Notes under the pieces: model-generated
Told to the model about the DNA's origin: nothing
Databases searched by the model: none
The model's input: only the letters and a program-made list of their open reading frames with translations
NCBI GenBank assembly: GCA_947247005.1
Contig: OX365944.1
Span: forward strand, 6,708,501-6,772,500
Direction: 5' to 3'
DNA: 64,000 nt
DNA from: Spisula solida
Taxonomy: Eukaryota > Mollusca > Bivalvia > Venerida > Mactridae
Made by a program: the position numbers and the translations under genes
Part shown: one piece after another, positions 20,931 to 31,859 of the stretch
Layout: each line of letters opens with the position of its first letter
Numbering within the stretch: position 1 is the first letter of the stretch

Positions 20931-21729
20931 ATTATGCGCCCGTTGAAAACGGGACGTATAATGTGAACACCCTTGGTGGGCGGGCGCACGTGTGGGCGGC
21001 GGCGTCCAGTAATTTGTCTGTACTCTAGCACAAACATTTTTCATCCGATCATCTTCAAACTTGCTGACAATGCTTATGGGCATAATATCTAGGCCAAGTT
21101 CGATTATAGGCCAAATCGGCATAGGCCTTATTGGGTTATGGTCCTTTAATTACCAAATAAGTATGTAATTGGCCTTGTCTGTACTCTTACGCTAACAGTT
21201 TTCATCCGATCATCTTCAAACTTGCTGACAATGCTTATGGGCATAATATCTAGATCAAGTACGATTTTAGGCCAAATCGGCCGAGGCCTTATTGGGTTAT
21301 GGTCCTTTAATTACCAAATAAGTATAAAATTGGCATTGTCTGTACTCTTACGCAAACAGTTTTCATCCAATCATCTTTAAACTTTGTGACAATGCTTATG
21401 GGCATAATATCTAGACCAACTTTGATTATAAGCCAAATCGGCCTAGGCCTTATTTGGTTATGATCCTATAATTACCAAAATAAATGTGAAATTGACCTTG
21501 TCTGTTCTCTAGTGCAAAGAGTTTTCATCTGAGTATCTTCAAACTTTGTGACAATGTTTATGGATATAATATCTAAGACAATTTCAATTGTAGGCCAAAT
21601 CAGCCTAGGCCTTCTTGGGTTATGGTCCTTTAATTAAAAAAAATGTTGGATTGTTTTTTTCATTCACCATGACCTGAGACTCACCATGCCCCAAGACGGG
21701 CGTATTTTGTGACATTTTGGCACTCTTGT
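20931..21729 (+). mobile_element. family D hairpin-headed tandem element, both ends present
   Basis: The 5' hairpin at 20931-20962 pairs ATTATGCGCCCGTT with AACGGGACGTATAAT. Four core units of about 162 bp follow (CTTGTCTGTACTCT or variants near 21014, 21175, 21337, 21497), each with TCATCTTCAAACTT and GGCATAATATCTAG. The tail contains GGGCGTATTTTGTGAC, a weak hairpin GTGACATTTTGGCAC (21709-21723) and TCTTGT. The interior does not code. Structure matches families A-C. Confidence 0.8.
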
Positions 21730-22204
21730 ATATACTCTTAATATTGTTTTTAGCTGGGTTAACTTTTTTTGCTGGGTTAACTGTTACTTTTTCGGTTAAC
21801 ATCTGGAGGCTCGAGTGCTTCGTTTTGTGAAATGGTTACACCTTATCGAATGCATCGTCTATTGTTGATGCTGGGAATTGTCTTATATAAAAAGGTTAAT
21901 GATTGAGTAGAAAGAAGAGTTGCATTTTTCGTCACCTGAAATATGCCTCCTATATCGCTTTGCCCGACTGTATGGGAATCCGTCTTTGCATGTTGGCTCA
22001 CCTGAGAAGAAAGTTGAAAGCCCCAGCCGAATGACCTTGCTTTAGCAAGCTGAATGCCCTCAGCCGAATGACCTACTTTTAACCAGCTGAATGACAAGGT
22101 TTCCACAGCAAAAAGGCCGAAACACCTAATTTTAACTGTCTGAGGACATAGGAATAAGCTAATTTTTCACTTTTCTAACATAAATAAGCGATCAATGATG
22201 GAAC
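21730..22204. other. no gene; GCTGAATGACC-type repeat units at 22010-22130
   Basis: No gene. At about 22010-22130 there are short diverged units with GCCGAATGACC and GCTGAATGAC, related to 7770-8162 and 12225-12410. Confidence 0.4.
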
Positions 22205-22484
22205 AACTTCATCAGGTTGAACTAATTTAACATTAACAATTTGTTGATCCAACTGTTCCCGAGATAAAATTTCACCCGTCTTTAATGCTCCGATCTCACG
22301 GGGTGCTAAATAATCTTATTTTGTGTCTATTTCTTCAATTCCAACACCAACTCTTGTGCCATCGCATCGCATTATATCACAAGGAATCCGAAAATCTTAA
22401 TGTTATATTTACTGCCCAACTAAATCACCATTTAAGGAAAACTTCCCATAAAGACCCAATATTGTACATTTTCATCACGTTATT

Positions 22485-23484
22485 ATACCCCCAGATACAA
22501 AGTATATGGGGGCTATATTGGAGTCATGCTTGAGGATGGTCTGTTGGTTGGTTGGTCCGTATAATTTTGTCCGCGTTATTTCTCTGTAACCATTGGTCGG
22601 ATTTCATCAAAACTGTGCATGATTGATCAGTACCAAGTCTAGTTGTGCATATCGTCGGCATAAGCCGGTCAGATAAATTTTAAGGGAGTTCTGGCCCTTT
22701 GTTTTTTTACACTTAAAATTTTTGTCCGCGCTATTTCTCAGTTACCAATGGTTGGATTTCAATGAAACTTTTCATGAATGATCAGTACCAATTCTAGTTG
22801 TGCATATCCTCGGCACACATTGGTCGGATAAATATTAAGGGAGTTATGGCCCTTTGTTTTTTTACACTTAAAAATCTGTCCGCTCTATTTCTCTGTTACC
22901 AATAGTTGGGTCTCAATAAACTTTTCATGAATGATCAGTACCAATTCTAGTTGTGCATATCCTCGGCACACATTGGTCGGATAAATTTTAAGGGAGTTAT
23001 GGCCCTTTGTTTTTTTACACTTATAAATTTTGTCCGCGCTATTTCTCTGTTACCAATAGTTGGTATTCGATGAAACTTTGCATGCATGATCAGTACCAAG
23101 TCTAGTTATGCATATCCTCGTCACACACTGGTCGGATCAATTTTAAGGGAGTTATGGCCCTTTATTTATTTTACACTTATAAATTTTGTCTGCGCTATTT
23201 CTCTGTTACCAATGGTCGAATTTCAACGAAACTTTGCATGAATGGTCAGTACTAAGTCTAGTTGTACATATCCTCGACACTCATTAATAGGATTAATTTT
23301 AAGGGAGTTATGGCCCTTTGTTTTTTTATACTTACGATTTTTTCCTTTGTTACCATTGGTTTGATTTCAATGAACGTTTGCATGAATGATCAGTTCTAAG
23401 TCTAGTTGTTTGCCAGAGCACATTTAAGTGACTGTGTCAAGCAGTTTCTGGGGGTATTCATCACATTCAGTGATATTTCTTGTT
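22485..23484 (+). mobile_element. family C hairpin-headed tandem element, complete, with empty site
   Basis: The 5' hairpin at about 22483-22516 pairs TATACCCCC with GGGGGCTATA. Six core units of about 155 bp follow, each with TTTGTCCGCGCTATTTCTC, GATCAGTACCAA and AAGGGAGTTATGGCCCTTTG. The tail has GGGGGTATTCATC, a small hairpin ATCAC/GTGAT (23459-23475) and TTTCTTGTT. The paralogous copy B has no insertion at the same point (26199-26205), which fixes the ends to within 2 bases and shows insertion between two T residues. No coding frame. Confidence 0.9.
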
Positions 23485-24184
23485 TATGAATATCCTGTTT
23501 ACCATTGACAGAAGGTAGACCATGTTTACACAGAATGAATTACTGAAGGTACAAAATCCCACCCAATTCCATCTACAGTATCTCCGCTTAAAATATGCAA
23601 ACATTTTGTCTCGCCTTACGTCCAATACAGTTCACAAGGTTTATTTATATTATAGCGTAGTCTTTAAAAAATACAAAATTTGACGGGCGCTGTAGTTGTA
23701 TAAATGGTTAATGTTCTTCTTTTGTCTGCGGTAGTTCTTCATCTTTTATGTTTTCAGTGTCTCCCTCCCTTTTAAGCCATCCACTTTCACAGGGACATGT
23801 ATAATCTGGAAATAATAATCTGGAAATAAAGTAGCCATCTGACTGAATGTCTGAAAATTATTGCCATTCTATATATTTCTGATAACTACATTTTTCTTTA
23901 GTTGCGGACTAAATCTGGCTTTGGGTGAATGGCTACTTTAACAACTGAATTTCCAAAGTCCGATTTCCTCTTTAAAATTAATTCCAGCATTGTCAGTCAA
24001 ATCAGAATTACTGTTAAGTTCAACTTCCGGGACCGTTTCATAAGTGAAACATTTCTGGTTCGATACCGGGTCATTGTCATCGACAACACCATCTAAAAAC
24101 TCTCTGATCTTTCAAGGTATTAAGGTGTTTACATATCAAAGCTTTTTGTAAAGTGATGACAGCCTATTTATAAGTTCCTAAAAT

Positions 24185-24454
24185 CTATTCACACTTGTCA
24201 ACTATTTTGTTATAACTAACATGAACAAAGGAGGCCGGTCCATCCACTCGGTCAGAACACTGGATACTTGCATACATTTCTTGTTCATGTATAATAGTAG
24301 ATCGAGCGCTAAAATAAAGAAAGTGAATGTCTTTGTTTGTCGATAATTCTACAGCAGTTTTGCCATTGCACTGCAGTGTTTTTTGATACTGACCGATTCT
24401 AGTTATATTGTGAGCTTCAGTGTTATAGTTAACCAAACATGGACTCGCATTCAA
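24185..24454 (-). pseudogene. conserved minus-strand frame in the duplicated block, unidentified
   Basis: The frame encodes 89 residues including I-G-Q-Y-Q-K-T-L-Q-C-N-GKTAVELSTNKD. The same stretch is present in copy B (26933-27283) with conservative changes, and a third, frame-broken version lies at 34560-34690. Conservation across three copies suggests descent from a coding exon. No domain is recognised, start and splice sites are unclear, and downstream residues diverge, so I treat it as a relic. Confidence 0.3.
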
Positions 24455-24630
24455 TTTTTGAAAAGGTACAATGCCTGCATGTTACACTATCATCACTATT
24501 ACTATCGAGCAAGCTTGGTTTATCAGTATTTCAAAATCTAAAACAGTGTAGCAATACCACGTAGCTTTTGGTTACAGTTACAAGTAGAAATTTGTACACA
24601 TTGGAACACAAATATAGCCATAATTATTTT

Positions 24631-24927
24631 TATGCCCCCCTATCGATAGATGGGGAGGCATATAGTGATTCACCTGTCCTGTCCGTCCGTCCGTTCGTTC
24701 GTTCGTCCGTCCTTCCTGGTTAACCCAAATTGACCGTTTCTTCTAGCATTAATATGGCTTGCTACAAAGCTTTCATACTTGCATGGATGTTGTGTATGAA
24801 CACTCTCCACACGCCTGTATCACCTAACCCCATTTTGACCTTCACCTTGACCTAATTTTGGACTTAGACTTATTTATGGACAAGGCTTCCACAGGGGGCA
24901 TAAGCGTTTATTGAACGCAGTCTTGTT
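24631..24927 (+). mobile_element. family B hairpin-headed element, complete
   Basis: The hairpin at 24631-24662 pairs TATGCCCCCC with GGGGAGGCATA around ATCGAT. A TCCGTCCGTTCG microsatellite-like run and one core unit (TTGACCGTTTCTTCTAGCAT ... TGACCTTCACCTTGACC) follow. The tail GGGGGCATAAGC complements the head, then a hairpin GCGTTTATTGAACGC (24904-24918) and AGTCTTGTT. Copy B of the duplication lacks it (around 28245-28265), so it inserted after the duplication, into a T-rich site. Confidence 0.85.
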
Positions 24928-25927
24928 TTTTTTTATCGATTTCTGTGAAATATACGCCACGCTAAGCGGGAAATCCATTACCCTGTGAAACCTACACGTT
25001 CCATGGTTTCACAGGGTAATTAACAAAACGGCACAGCTGCTGAAAAATATCCTGCATTTCATGGAAAGCAAATACATTTTGTCTATTATCTAGGTCAAGT
25101 TCGAAACTGGGTCATGTTGGGTCAAAACTAGGTCACAAGGGGACGCAATTATGAACCAATCTTCATGAAACTTGTTCAGAATGTTCGACTCTATGACATC
25201 TAAGTCAAGCTTGATACTTGTTCATGTGGGAACTAAAACTAGGTCAAAATTTAGATAAAGCTTCTGAACACATTAATAGGACACAATTACGGCCCAAGCG
25301 TTTACAGGAGATAGAGCTGTCATTTTCATTTCAATCTTGATTGTTGGCAGGAAAATGTATATGCATGAAATATCTGCTGCATGCACCATCCATTGATATA
25401 TATTTTACATCAAATTCGTAGCAGCGCAGTTCGTCTACAGTTTCCAAGTTTAGAATCTAGATGCCGGGTGCATTAAAATGGGCAATTGTTAATCTGATTC
25501 AGGTTATATCCTAAAACATCATTTGTAGGATGTATGTTCCCGTGCTTTGGGGAATTGTCTCTTTCTTTATTTGCGCACCTACACCCACTTCTGCCAGTCC
25601 GTTTGTATGACCACAAGAAAGTTCTGAAATTAGATTAAATGGAATAATTCGAAGCTGCTTCCGAGTCAGATGTGCTGTTATAGATCGGCATCAGAGAATA
25701 AGGTAGTTACAATTTTAAAGTGATTATTCCAATTGAGCCTATTTAATAATTATTATTATGCACCCATCTTAATCACAAATACCTTGATTTTGAATCAGTA
25801 AACTTTCATTTAGCAGTAGCGCTAAATATAGCGGTGTTTACTGTCTTGTTTCTGTCTTAAGTACATGATACTGCATGGTGGTTTAACATATATACACCTT
25901 ATGGATTGCTTTTAGTAACACCTACTG

Positions 25928-28900
25928 CATCAAGTAAAACTAATTTAACATTAATAATTTGTTGATCCAACTGTTACCGAGATAAAATTTCATCCGTCTT
26001 CAGCTCTCCGATCTCACGGCGTGCTAAAGAATCTTATTTTGTGTCTATTTCTTCAAATCCAACTCCAACTCTACTGCCATTGCATCGCATGTATCATAAG
26101 GTTTCCGAAAATCTCTTTGTTATTTTTACTGCCCAACTAAACCACCATTTAAGGAAAACTTCCCATAAAGACCCAATAATTGTACATATTCATCACGTTA
26201 TTTATGAATATCCTGTTTACCATTGACAGATCGTAGAACAAGTTTACCCAGAATGAATTACTAAAGGTACAAAATCCCACCCAATTCCATCTACAGTATA
26301 TTTGCTTAAAATATGCACACATTCTGTCTCGCTTTACGTCTAATACAGTTCACAAGGTTTATTTATATTATAGCGTAGTCTTTAAAACCAATACAAATTT
26401 TGACGGGCGCTGTAGTTGTAGTAATAATGTTCTTCTTTTGTCTGCGGTAGTTCTTCCATCTTTTTTGTATTCAGTGTCGCCCTCCCTTTTAAGTCATCAC
26501 TTCCACAGGGACATGTTATTCTTGAAATAAAGTAGCCATCTGACTGAAAGTCTTTAACAATTATTGCCATTCTATATATTTCTGATTACTATATTTTTCT
26601 TTAGTTGCGGACTAAGTCTGGCTTTGGGTGAATGGCCACTTTAAAAACTGAATTTCCAAAGTCCGGTTTCCTCATTAACATTAATTCCAGCCTTGTCAGT
26701 CAAATCAGAATTACTGTTAAGTTCAACTCCCGGGGCCCGTTTCATGAGTCAATAAATTTCTGGTTCGATACCGGGCCATTCATTGTCATTACCATCCAAA
26801 AACTCTCTGATCTTTCTAGGTATTAAGGTGTTTACATATCAAAGTTTTTTGTAAAGAGTTTTTTGTAAAGTTATGGCAGTCTATTTATAAGTTCCTAAAA
26901 TCTATTCAAACTTGTCAACTCTTTTGTTATAACTAACATGAACAAAGGAGGCCGGTCCACCCCCTCGGCCAGACTGTGACACTGGATACTTGCATACATT
27001 TCTTGTTCATGTATAATGTATGATAGTAGATCGAGCACGAAAAATGAAGAAAGCGAACGTCTTTGTTGGTTGATAATTCTACAGCAGTTTTGCCTGTGCA
27101 CTGCAGTGTATTTTGATACTGACCGATTCTAGTTATAATGTGAGCTTCAGTGTTATAGTAACCAAACATGGACTCGCATTCAATTTTTAGCTCACCTGTT
27201 ACAAAGTGGCAGAGTGAGCTTTTGTGATCACTCTTCGTCCGTCCGTCCGTCAACAATTGGCGTGTGTAGACACTAGAGGTCACAATTTTAGCCTAATCTT
27301 TATGAAACTTGGTCACAATGATCATCTCGACAAAATCGACCATACCTGCATCGCTTTTTTGTGTTAATACCGGCGACTTTCTGGCGCCGGTGTCTAGGCG
27401 AGTGCAAACGACCTTGACCGGCTGTGCCATTTATAGAACATTGAACGAGGGAGCGGTTATTTATTATACGACGCCCTCTGTCGTAAAAATGCGGTCTGGT
27501 GCCCGGCTTCAAATTTTTATGTCAAAATTATAACGAGAACATCCGTATTTTGTTTCTATCATTTTTATAAGGACGATAAGATCTATATGTTAATAATGTT
27601 TTACATATATTTGCAGAACAATAGTGTTAACTTGCAATCATTGTTATAAAGACCAATCAAATATTTTATAGAACAGGTCCTTGTTTTATGATGATTGAAA
27701 AAATCTAGCAAACTAACTTCTTTATTATAATTTAGATATTTGCATACAAATTCCAGTGAATAAATTATAACTCGGCGTTTTTCTTATAATCATCATAATT
27801 AAATTATCTACATATTAATTCTTATGATTAAATTATAAAATAACTCATAAGTTTTCAATGGTTGTAACATTAAAGAACGTGTTATCATTACAATATCATA
27901 ATTTAAGTACAAATATGGATAATGCATAGAGTGACATGGGAAATGAATTGCCAGCATCGGAAAGGAATTGGTATATTGAAATACGAATTGCAATAATGTG
28001 ATAACATGTGTGAAATGGCGGATATCCCCTTCCATAAGCGACCTAGGGCCCTCTTGTTAAAACGTACAATGTATGTATGTTACATAGTCGTCACTATTAC
28101 TATCGAGCACGCCTTGTTCATCAGTATTTTGTTAATGTTCTTCCACATCTTAGTGTCTTGTAAAACAGTGTAGCAATACAACGTAGCTTTTGGCTACAGT
28201 TACTAGTAGAAATGTGTAAACATTGGAACACAAAATTAATATAGCCATAATTATTTTATTCTTCATAGATTTCTGTGAAATATACGCCACGCTAACCGGG
28301 AAATTATTTGCTTTCCATGAAATATATATTATATTTGTCAGCAGTTTAATCGATTTTTCCATTACCCTGTGAAACCTACACGTTCCACGGTTTTACAGGG
28401 TAATTAACAAAACGGCACAGCTGCTGAAAAATATCCTGCATTTCATGGAAAGCAAATACATTTTGTCTCTATGAAATCTAGGTCAAGTTCGAAACTGGGT
28501 CATGTGGGGTCAAAACTAGGTCGCAAGAGGACACAATTATGAACCAATCTTCATGAAACTTGTTCAGAATGTTCGACTCTATGACATCTAAGTCAAGCTT
28601 GATACTGGGTCATGTGGGAACTAAAACCAGGTCAAAATTTTGATAAAGCTTCTGAACACAGATGACACATTTACGGCCCATGAGTTTACAGGAGCCGTTA
28701 TTTTCATTTCAATCTTGATTGTTGGCAGGAATATACACATGCATAAAATATCTGCAGCATGCACCATCCATTGATATGTATTTTACACCAAAACCGTAGC
28801 AGCGCAGCTTGTCAACAGTTTCCCTATTTAGAATGTAAATGTCTGGTACATCAACTCATTAATAATGAAATGGACAATTGTAAATCTGAATCCGGTTATA

Positions 28901-28974
28901 CCCTGACGCATCATTCATAGGATGTGTATTCCTGTGGTTTGGAGTTTTGTCCCTTTCTTTTTTTGCGCACCTAC
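25928..28974 (+). repeat. segmental duplication, copy B
   Basis: See copy A at 22205-25583. Copy B lacks the family C and B insertions but carries a family A element (27188-28058) that copy A lacks (empty position 24456-24461). About 345 bp separate the two copies. The family A core piece is at 28470-28650. The alternating insertions show that element movement continued after the duplication. Confidence 0.85.
27188..28058 (+). mobile_element. family A element with an unrelated internal segment
   Basis: The head (27188-27222) is AGCTCACC ... GTGAGCT after a T-run, followed by TCCGTCCGTCCGTC and one partial core unit to about 27340. The 3' end AGGGCCCTCTTGTT occurs at 28045-28058. Between about 27345 and 28025 the sequence is not family A: it begins CATACCTGCATCGC and is strongly AT-rich later. 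Copy A of the duplication gives the empty site, so the whole 870 bp arrived as one unit or received a second insertion. Confidence 0.7.
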
Positions 28975-29155
28975 GGCACCATCCTCATCGGGCATCCATA
29001 TCTGTGAATCAAACTAGTTGAACTTGATTCCCTGACTTATCAAATTCTATTGACTCCTGTATCGACATGACATTTCATCAAAACAAATTTCCCCAACCCT
29101 TCCCTCTAGTGACTAAAGAACAATGGGGAACTTGGACATATAAATTATATCACAA

Positions 29156-30383
29156 CATAAAAGCTCCGCGAGTCGCATGTGTCGCCTGACGAAATGCACA
29201 TTTGTCATGGAAAACTATCCAGTATTGGGCTACATATCAGACTCACAAGAGTTCTCTAGTCATCTGAACTAAAAACGACAAAGCAATGCTCTGGACAAAA
29301 AAATGTCCTGATAAAATCAATCTGAAGGGAATCATTCAAACACTACACAAGCTAGAGTTATGATTCTTGCGCACTGCACTTCATGTCACAGCAAAGAAAC
29401 ATGCATTCCTATTTTGAGTCATTAATAGTTATGGTGACAAAGTTATGCCACGGACAAAAAATGCTTATAAAATCAATCAAAGGGAAAAAATTGAAAAATG
29501 GCACAAAGTATAGTTACGGTTATTGTGTACTGCACTTGGACTTTTGGTAAGAAACATGCATACCAAGTTTCAAGTCATTCAACCTCATGGTGACAAAGTT
29601 ATCCTCCGGACAAGAAATGCTCAAATTAAATCAATCTAAGGGAAATAATTAAAAAACGATGCAAGACAGAAATATGGTTCTTGCCCATTTCGCAAGAACC
29701 ATAACTCTACCTGTCATAGTTTTTGAATTATTTCCCTTTGATTGATTTTATTAGAGCATTTCTTGTCCGGAGCATAACTTTGTCACCTTAAGTTTAAATG
29801 ACTCAATAATTGGTATGCATGTTTCTTGCAATAAGCCGGAGTGCAGTGCGCAAGAACCATAACTCTACCTGTCATAGTTTTTTTAATTATTTCCCTTTGA
29901 TTGATTTTATTAGAGCATTTCTTGTCCGGAGCATAACTTTGTCACCTTAAGTTCAAATGACTCTAGATTTGGTATGCACGTTTCTTGCAATAAGCCGAAG
30001 TGCAGTGCGCAAGAACCATAACCCTACCTGTCATAGTTTTTTAATTATTATCATTTGATTGATTTTATTAGAGCATTTCTTGTCCGGAGCATAACTTTGT
30101 CACCTTAAGTATTAATGACTCAAAAATAGGTATGCATGTTTCTTTGCTGTGACATGAAGTGCAGTGCGCAAGAATCATAACTCTAGCTTGTGTAGTGTTT
30201 GAATGATTCCCTTCAGATTGATTTTATCAGGACAGTTTTTTTGTCCAGAGCATCGCTTTGTCGTTTTTAGTTCAGATGACTAGAGAACTCTTGTGAGTCT
30301 GATATGTAGCCCAATACTGGATAGTTTTCCATGACAAATGTGCATTTCGTCAGGCGACACATGCGACTCGCGGAGCTTTTATT
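29156..30383. mobile_element. 1.2-kb fold-back palindrome with 159-bp tandem units in each arm
   Basis: The outer ends ATAAAAGCTCCGCGAG (from 29156) and its complement CTCGCGGAGCTTTTAT (to 30383) are the start of arms that match almost perfectly for about 240 bp. Both arms consist of units of about 159 bp carrying TTGTCCGGA, CTTTGTCACC and CAAGAACCATAACTCTACC (or complements). The left arm has about 2.6 units and the right arm about four. The centre is at about 29683, between GGTTCTTGC and GCAAGAACC. No coding frame. The right end touches a minus-strand family A fragment. Confidence 0.85.
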
Positions 30384-30770
30384 TTTACCCCGGATGACCC
30401 AACATCGAACTTTACATAGATTTTGTTGAGATGATCATTATGACCGAGTTTCATAAAGATTAGGCAGTGACTACACAAGGTTTTTTTATGATTTGACCTA
30501 ATGACCTAGTTTTTTTACCCCGGATGACCCAATATCGAACTTTACATGAGATTTTGTTGAGATGATCATTATGACCGAGTTTCATAAAGATTAGGCAGTG
30601 ACTACACAAGGTTTTTCTATGATTTGACCTTGTGACCTAGGTTTTGACCCAATATCGAAGTTGACCTAGATTTTGTTGTGATGATAATTGTAACCAAGTT
30701 TCACAAGGATTAGGCCAACATTGTGACCTCTAGTGACTACACAAGGTTTTTCAATGAATCACTAGTTCCT
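30384..30770 (-). mobile_element. family A core array, reversed
   Basis: Three diverged units of about 125 bp (CCCCGGATGACCCAA at 30388 and 30516, and GACCCAATATCGAAG near 30646) are the reverse complement of the family A core. No head hairpin is present at the right edge, where a SINE follows. The left edge is the palindrome. Confidence 0.7.
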
Positions 30771-30779
30771 GATGTTATC

Positions 30780-30955
30780 CATCACCACGAGGGTATAAGA
30801 GAAGCCAGTTTCTCTTATATGCTGAGTGTCTAGGAAGGAAAATTCTGGTACCATCTTTATTTCGTCTTTGGTATGACGCGTCCAGGGTAACCCGAGACCT
30901 CCCGCACTCGAAGCGAACGCTCAACCACTAGGCTATCGAGGAGGCTGATAGTGTA
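30780..30955 (-). repeat. tRNA-derived SINE
   Basis: On the minus strand TAGCCTAGTGGTTGAGCG (about 30920-30937) is a good A box and GGTCTCGGGTTACCC (about 30889-30903) a plausible B box, 30-35 bases apart. The body continues with TGGTACCAGAATTTTCCTTC and ends with the palindromic word AAGAGAAACTGGCTTCTCTT. This is the layout of bivalve tRNA-derived SINEs; the exact family is not resolved. Confidence 0.7.
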
Positions 30956-31595
30956 TTTCTTGAACTTGTGCACCAGATTTGATGTTGTTTGCAGATTTAC
31001 ATACTATTTATACAAAATTCGATTTTGAGTCCTCTAACGTCAATCATTGAAAACACATTGGGCACCATCTTTTTCCTTCAAAACATTTACTACTGTGCAT
31101 AAAATAAAATCGTATAATAAGGCTTTTCCTGTTATAGTGTTGTGGTGTTATACGTTCTTTCAAGATGTATGAATGTTTTCGCTGTTGAATTCATATAGAG
31201 CAGCTAACATAAACACCATTGACTAATCACTAATTATTCTTTTTGCATGTGGGACAATTTTAGAATGACCAAATAAAGTCTTGTCGGCATTCCTAAATTC
31301 CCCCAGGCAGTCAAACACAACTGGCAATGTATTAACCATGGAAGTCATTGGAATTCCCACTCTGACTCTCATACTGGACTAGCAATGGCAAGCTCATAGT
31401 ATAAAATTATATGTTATTTTCTTTCTTTTTTTCGTATCACTCCAATATAAAGTATCGTGTTTGGCCCTATCATTATACAATATTGACCCATTTCCATTCC
31501 GAATAAATACGTAATGTAATAAGAAGGCAAAACTTCACTCTTAAAAATTCCATCTTGCTTGCGCATGTTTTTCTCTAATGAAATTAAGATTGAAA
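30956..31595. other. gene-free stretch
   Basis: No recognisable gene, RNA or repeat. Confidence 0.45.
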
Positions 31596-31790
31596 CTAAA
31601 TACTTTCTCTCCCATGGCGGGAGTCAACACCAACTTGCTGGAATTTATTGCTAGTTTTTCCAAACACCCCTAAGTTTCCAGCTATCATTTTATCAAAGTC
31701 TTCCATTAAATGTTGGAAGTTTCTTTTTCCATCTCTTAAAATTTGTTTCGCGTTATTTCTAAGATTTCCAGATAAAAGCCTTTTATAATA
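31596..31790 (-). CDS. unidentified open exon
   Basis: A minus-strand frame is open for 64 codons between stops at 31791 and 31596. It reads as a normal amphipathic protein: L-L-S-GNLRNNAKQILRDGKRNFQ, then H-L-M-E-D-F-D-K-M-I and V-F-G-K-T-S-N-K-F-Q-Q-V-G-V-D-S-R-H. A possible acceptor (TAAAAG) precedes it, and the frame lacks an ATG, as an internal or final exon would. I do not recognise the family. Other minus-strand transposase relics lie downstream to 41 kb, so it may belong to one of them. Confidence 0.3.
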   Translation of the reverse strand, partial: YYKRLLSGNLRNNAKQILRDGKRNFQHLMEDFDKMIAGNLGVFGKTSNKFQQVGVDSRHGRESI

Positions 31791-31859
31791 TTAATTTACA
31801 TCGTGGTTTTTTCCATCATATGAAACATGCCCTTATAGATAATCACAAAACGTCTTGAT

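Larger units (their letters stand above)
22205..25583 (+). repeat. segmental duplication, copy A
   Basis: This block aligns along its length with 25928-28974. Shared landmarks include AATTTGTTGATCCAACTGTT, GGAAAACTTCCCATAAAGAC, TTTGCGCACCTAC near the ends, and a palindrome around TACCCTGTGAAACC/GGTTTCACAGGGTA (24981-25018 here). Copy A uniquely carries a family C element (22485-23484) and a family B element (24631-24927). Both copies carry a family A core fragment (25085-25265 here). Minus-strand open stretches are conserved between copies (for example GKTAVELSTNKD, 24343-24378), hinting at an old coding source, but I cannot identify it. Confidence 0.85.

Noticed and set aside
20931..23484. 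Regularly spaced repeats that could suggest a CRISPR array
   Set aside because: Units are 155-162 bp and contiguous, without constant short repeats and unique spacers, and the sequence is eukaryotic.
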